Shown: in pieces, positions 5,213 to 7,122 of the stretch | How the letters are laid out: every line of letters begins with the position of its first letter | Numbering within the stretch: the first letter of the stretch is position 1 | Assembly: GCA_937894185.1 (NCBI GenBank) | Contig: CALCSA010000319.1 | Span: 1 to 7,122 of the forward strand | Direction of reading: 5' to 3' | Source of the DNA: an uncultured Clostridia bacterium | GTDB lineage: Bacteria; Bacillota; Clostridia; Oscillospirales; Ruminococcaceae | Length of the DNA: 7,122 nucleotides | Translations under genes and position numbers: made by a program | Notes under the pieces: model-generated | What the model was told of the DNA's origin: nothing | Databases searched by the model: none | What the model saw: the letters and a program-made list of their open reading frames with translations, nothing else

Positions 5213-6586
5213 TTATTCTTCCTCGGACATGGAAATATCCAGCTCGTAATCATCCCAGTTGGACTCCTCCCCCGGGGAGGTGGAGGGCTCTTCAGAAGGC
5301 TCCGGCTTCTGCTCCGGCTGGGAGGAGGCCGAAGGCGAAGCTTCCGGTTTGCTCACTTCCGGCAGCGAGCCGTTTTCCCACTCCTGCCGCACCTCGCTGG
5401 TGCGGTGCATGGACACGGCCACCTCCACGGCCTTTTTGAGCTGAGGGTCCAGCTCTTCTCCCAGACCCTGCCAGGGATCGGCCATGGTAACCTCGTAGTC
5501 GGGGCGCACCCCCACTCCGTCAAAGGTGCTCCCTTTGGGAGCCACCAGAGTGCCGGTGGTGATCTCGATGGCGGAGCCGTCGGAAAGGCGGATGTGGCTC
5601 TGCATGACGCCCTTTCCCATCGAGGTGACCCCCACCACCCGGGCTTTGCCGTAATCCTTCAGGGCGTGGGCAAACACCTCGGCGCTGCTGGCGGTTTTGC
5701 CGTTGATCAACACCACCATGGGCAGGCCAATTTCCGTCGCGTCGGAGGTAGCCAGCACGTTCAGGTTGCCCTCCCGGTCCAGTGAGCTGACAATGGGCCC
5801 GGCGGGCAGCAGCCGATCCAGAATGCGGGTGGTAGCGGAAAGCCGCCCCCCCTTGTTGTCCCGCAGGTCAAAGATGAGAGACTGGGCCCCCTGACCAATC
5901 AGCTTGTCCATCTCCCGCTTAAACTGGTCGGGAGTGTTGAGGTTGAACTCGGTGATGATGAGGTATCCCGCCATGGTGTCCCCCAGCATCCGGGAAAATA
6001 CACTGGGCACCACCACCACCCGGCGGATCAGCTCCTCGGTTCGGTCTACATTGCCAGAACGGATGGTAAGGGTCAGGCTGGTTCCCGTCTCTCCCTGCAC
6101 GGAATCCTTCATCTTGGCGCTATTTTCCGGTGTCAGGTCGGTGTCGCCAATTTTTATGATTAAATCTCCCGGTACAATTCCCACCGCCAGAGCCGGGGAG
6201 TCGGGGTAGACTTCCTCTACAATGAGGTAGCCGTCGGAGCCCACCCGGAGCACCGCTCCAATATCCGCCACCTGATTATCCCGAGAGCGCTGCATCTTCT
6301 CGTAAGCTTTGGCATCGTAGTAGGTGGCGTACTGGTCCCCGATTCCCGCCAGATAGCCTCTGGCCACGCTGTCCAGCAGCTGCGTTTCGTCAATGGTGCC
6401 GCTGTAGTTTGCTCGCACTTCCCGATCAATTTCGGCGTATTTGGCCTGTGCGCTTTCCCGTTCCCGCAGGTCTATAATGCGGCTGTTCACTTGCTTGGTA
6501 ACCGCATCGAAGGTAATGGAAAAGGTGATGGCTGCCACCAGAAACAGCATGGCGATGGCTGCGCCCAGAGAGACTTTTTTATTCAT
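5213..6586 (-). CDS. Membrane-anchored PDZ / S41-family C-terminal processing protease
   Basis: This 457-residue serine protease is of the CtpA/CtpB type, acting outside the membrane on protein C-termini. Residues 5-26 form a single hydrophobic N-terminal segment (anchor or uncleaved signal) after MNKK. Residues about 104-180 are a PDZ domain (YPDSPALAVGIVPGDLI). The S41 core follows: LRDNKGG (241-247), NGKTASSAE (295-303) with nucleophile S300, D311 in KDYGKA, and general base K325 in SMGKG. The 25-residue Ser-Lys spacing equals that of E. coli Tsp. Residues 408-457 are a Pro/Ser/Glu-rich acidic tail outside the catalytic core. The ATG at 6586 was chosen over a TTG at 6628 because it gives a proper signal sequence and has AAAGGA 9 nt upstream. 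Its upstream neighbour encodes an M23 peptidase, a pairing often seen next to ftsEX in Firmicutes. CtpA and CtpB cannot be told apart here. Confidence 0.95.
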   Translation of the reverse strand: MNKKVSLGAAIAMLFLVAAITFSITFDAVTKQVNSRIIDLRERESAQAKYAEIDREVRANYSGTIDETQLLDSVARGYLAGIGDQYATYYDAKAYEKMQRSRDNQVADIGAVLRVGSDGYLIVEEVYPDSPALAVGIVPGDLIIKIGDTDLTPENSAKMKDSVQGETGTSLTLTIRSGNVDRTEELIRRVVVVPSVFSRMLGDTMAGYLIITEFNLNTPDQFKREMDKLIGQGAQSLIFDLRDNKGGRLSATTRILDRLLPAGPIVSSLDREGNLNVLATSDATEIGLPMVVLINGKTASSAEVFAHALKDYGKARVVGVTSMGKGVMQSHIRLSDGSAIEITTGTLVAPKGSTFDGVGVRPDYEVTMADPWQGLGEELDPQLKKAVEVAVSMHRTSEVRQEWENGSLPEVSKPEASPSASSQPEQKPEPSEEPSTSPGEESNWDDYELDISMSEEE

Positions 6587-6595
6587 AAAGGGTTG

Positions 6596-6601
6596 TCCTT
6601 T
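6596..6601 (-). promoter_or_regulatory. Ribosome binding site fixing the protease start
   Basis: Minus-strand AAAGGA lies 9 nt before ATG at 6586. It supports a start at MNKK, leaving the hydrophobic segment at the N-terminus. Confidence 0.7.
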
Positions 6602-6671
6602 CCGGAAATCAAAGGCTGGTTGGAACAAAAAGGGGCTTCCAGTATCTGGATTCTTTTGGGAAGATATGCAC

Positions 6672-6701
6672 CAACCGGGGAGACAAGAACCTCCCCGGTT
6701 G
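6672..6701. other. Intercistronic hairpin between the M23 and S41 peptidase genes
   Basis: CAACCGGGGAG (6672-6682) pairs perfectly with CTCCCCGGTTG (6691-6701) across an 8-base loop, giving an 11-bp GC-rich stem. No T run follows on the minus strand, so a terminator is unlikely. It lies 21 nt after the M23 stop codon and 85 nt before the protease ATG. It could act in mRNA processing or 3'-end protection within an operon. A smaller TCCAG/CTGGA hairpin lies at 6638-6650. Confidence 0.6.
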
Positions 6702-6722
6702 ATCCGCTGCTATGATAAAGAG

Positions 6723-7122
6723 CTACTGGCTTCTTCCGATGACATAGGGCTTGGGGTTGGTGTGGTTTCCGTTGACGCGGACCTCAAAGTGCAGGTGGGG
6801 TCCGGTAGACCACCCAGTAGAACCGACATTGGCAATGGGGTCCCCCTTGTTCACCACATCCCCCAAACCAACGGTGATGTTGGAAAGGTGGGCGTACAGA
6901 GTGGACATGCCGCCGCCGTGGTCCAGAATCAGGTAGATGCCGTAGCCCCGGCCGGGGGTGTAGCTCCAGTTGACGTATTTGACGGTGCCGGCGTTGGCCG
7001 CCACCACGGTAGCTCCATAGATGGAGCCGTTAGAGCCGGCAATATCCATACCGGTGTGGAAGTCGCTGCCCCCAAAGCGGGAGCCATATTCGGAGGAAAT
7101 GCGGTAGAAGCCGGGGACCGAC
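6723..7122 (-). CDS. M23 (LytM-type) zinc metallopeptidase, C-terminal part (5' end outside the window)
   Basis: The 133 complete codons to the right edge encode a peptidoglycan endopeptidase domain of the M23/LytM family, which cuts stem-peptide cross-links. All zinc and catalytic positions are visible: H22 and D26 in FHTGMDIA (H-x3-D), H78 in YAHLS, and the HxH pair H109/H111 in GPHLHFEV. The domain opens with ISSEYGSRFGG (8-18), the usual lead-in. An internal ATG at 7049 lies after the first zinc-ligand histidine, so it is not the start; the real start and any signal peptide, coiled coil or LysM/SH3 region lie beyond the edge. The TAG stop is at 6725-6723. The gene is 136 bp upstream of the S41 protease gene on the same strand. 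Membership of an ftsE-ftsX-M23-ctp cluster is inferred from known gene order and needs sequence to the right. With metal ligands intact it is probably active, unlike degenerate EnvC/NlpD-type activators. Confidence 0.92.
   Translation of the reverse strand, partial: SVPGFYRISSEYGSRFGGSDFHTGMDIAGSNGSIYGATVVAANAGTVKYVNWSYTPGRGYGIYLILDHGGGMSTLYAHLSNITVGLGDVVNKGDPIANVGSTGWSTGPHLHFEVRVNGNHTNPKPYVIGRSQ

Noticed and set aside
5262..5284. Near-palindrome of C and G runs inside the 3' end of the S41 protease gene
   Set aside because: It encodes the Ser-Pro-Gly-Glu-Glu part of the acidic tail and is best explained by low-complexity codons.
1..7122. CRISPR array, tRNA/rRNA, insertion sequence, phage or toxin-antitoxin system
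   Set aside because: No regularly spaced repeats, no tRNA-like cloverleaf, no transposase or integrase frames and no terminal inverted repeats around a mobile unit were seen on either strand.

Overview
The window looks like a piece of a chromosome from an anaerobic, moderately GC-rich member of the Clostridia, most likely Oscillospiraceae/Ruminococcaceae. This placement is inferred from gene content: a PPi-type phosphofructokinase, a free-standing PduL phosphotransacylase, a family 4 Fe-S uracil-DNA glycosylase, GTG/TTG starts with strong Shine-Dalgarno sites, and an S41 protease next to an M23 peptidase. No phage, IS, CRISPR, tRNA or rRNA signal was seen. This is housekeeping sequence, not an accessory island.

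Layout, left to right. The 3' end of a glutamate racemase gene (murI, +, 2-448) converges on pduL (-, 561-1133), with a bidirectional terminator between them. pduL diverges from a + strand pair, udg (1337-1903) and pfp (1999-3210). The shared 203-bp gap holds an extended -10 promoter for udg and a weaker candidate for pduL. pfp converges on greA (-, 3379-3858); each gene has its own intrinsic terminator in the 168-bp gap, and the greA one is a 28-bp perfect palindrome. Upstream of greA are a full-consensus sigma-A promoter with an A/T-rich UP-like tract and a leader of about 150 nt that can fold into three hairpins. Further right, all on the minus strand, lie an unrecognised gene (4094-4939), a membrane-anchored PDZ/S41 C-terminal processing protease (5213-6586) and the 3' part of a LytM/M23 endopeptidase gene (6723 to the edge).

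Functional themes: cell-wall metabolism (D-glutamate supply at the left edge, murein hydrolase plus processing protease at the right edge), energy metabolism (PPi-dependent glycolysis, acyl-phosphate formation), and genome or transcription maintenance (uracil excision, backtracked RNA polymerase rescue). The M23-protease pair resembles the ftsE-ftsX-M23-ctp neighbourhood common in Firmicutes, which would continue beyond the right edge.

No clearly new system is visible. The parts most worth a second look are the greA promoter and structured leader, including an overlapping short reading frame, and the unrecognised gene at 4094-4939 with the 15-bp perfect hairpin upstream of it. No gene-free stretch exceeds 300 bp; the longest (4940-5212, 273 bp) holds a weak terminator-like hairpin and the 15-bp hairpin.
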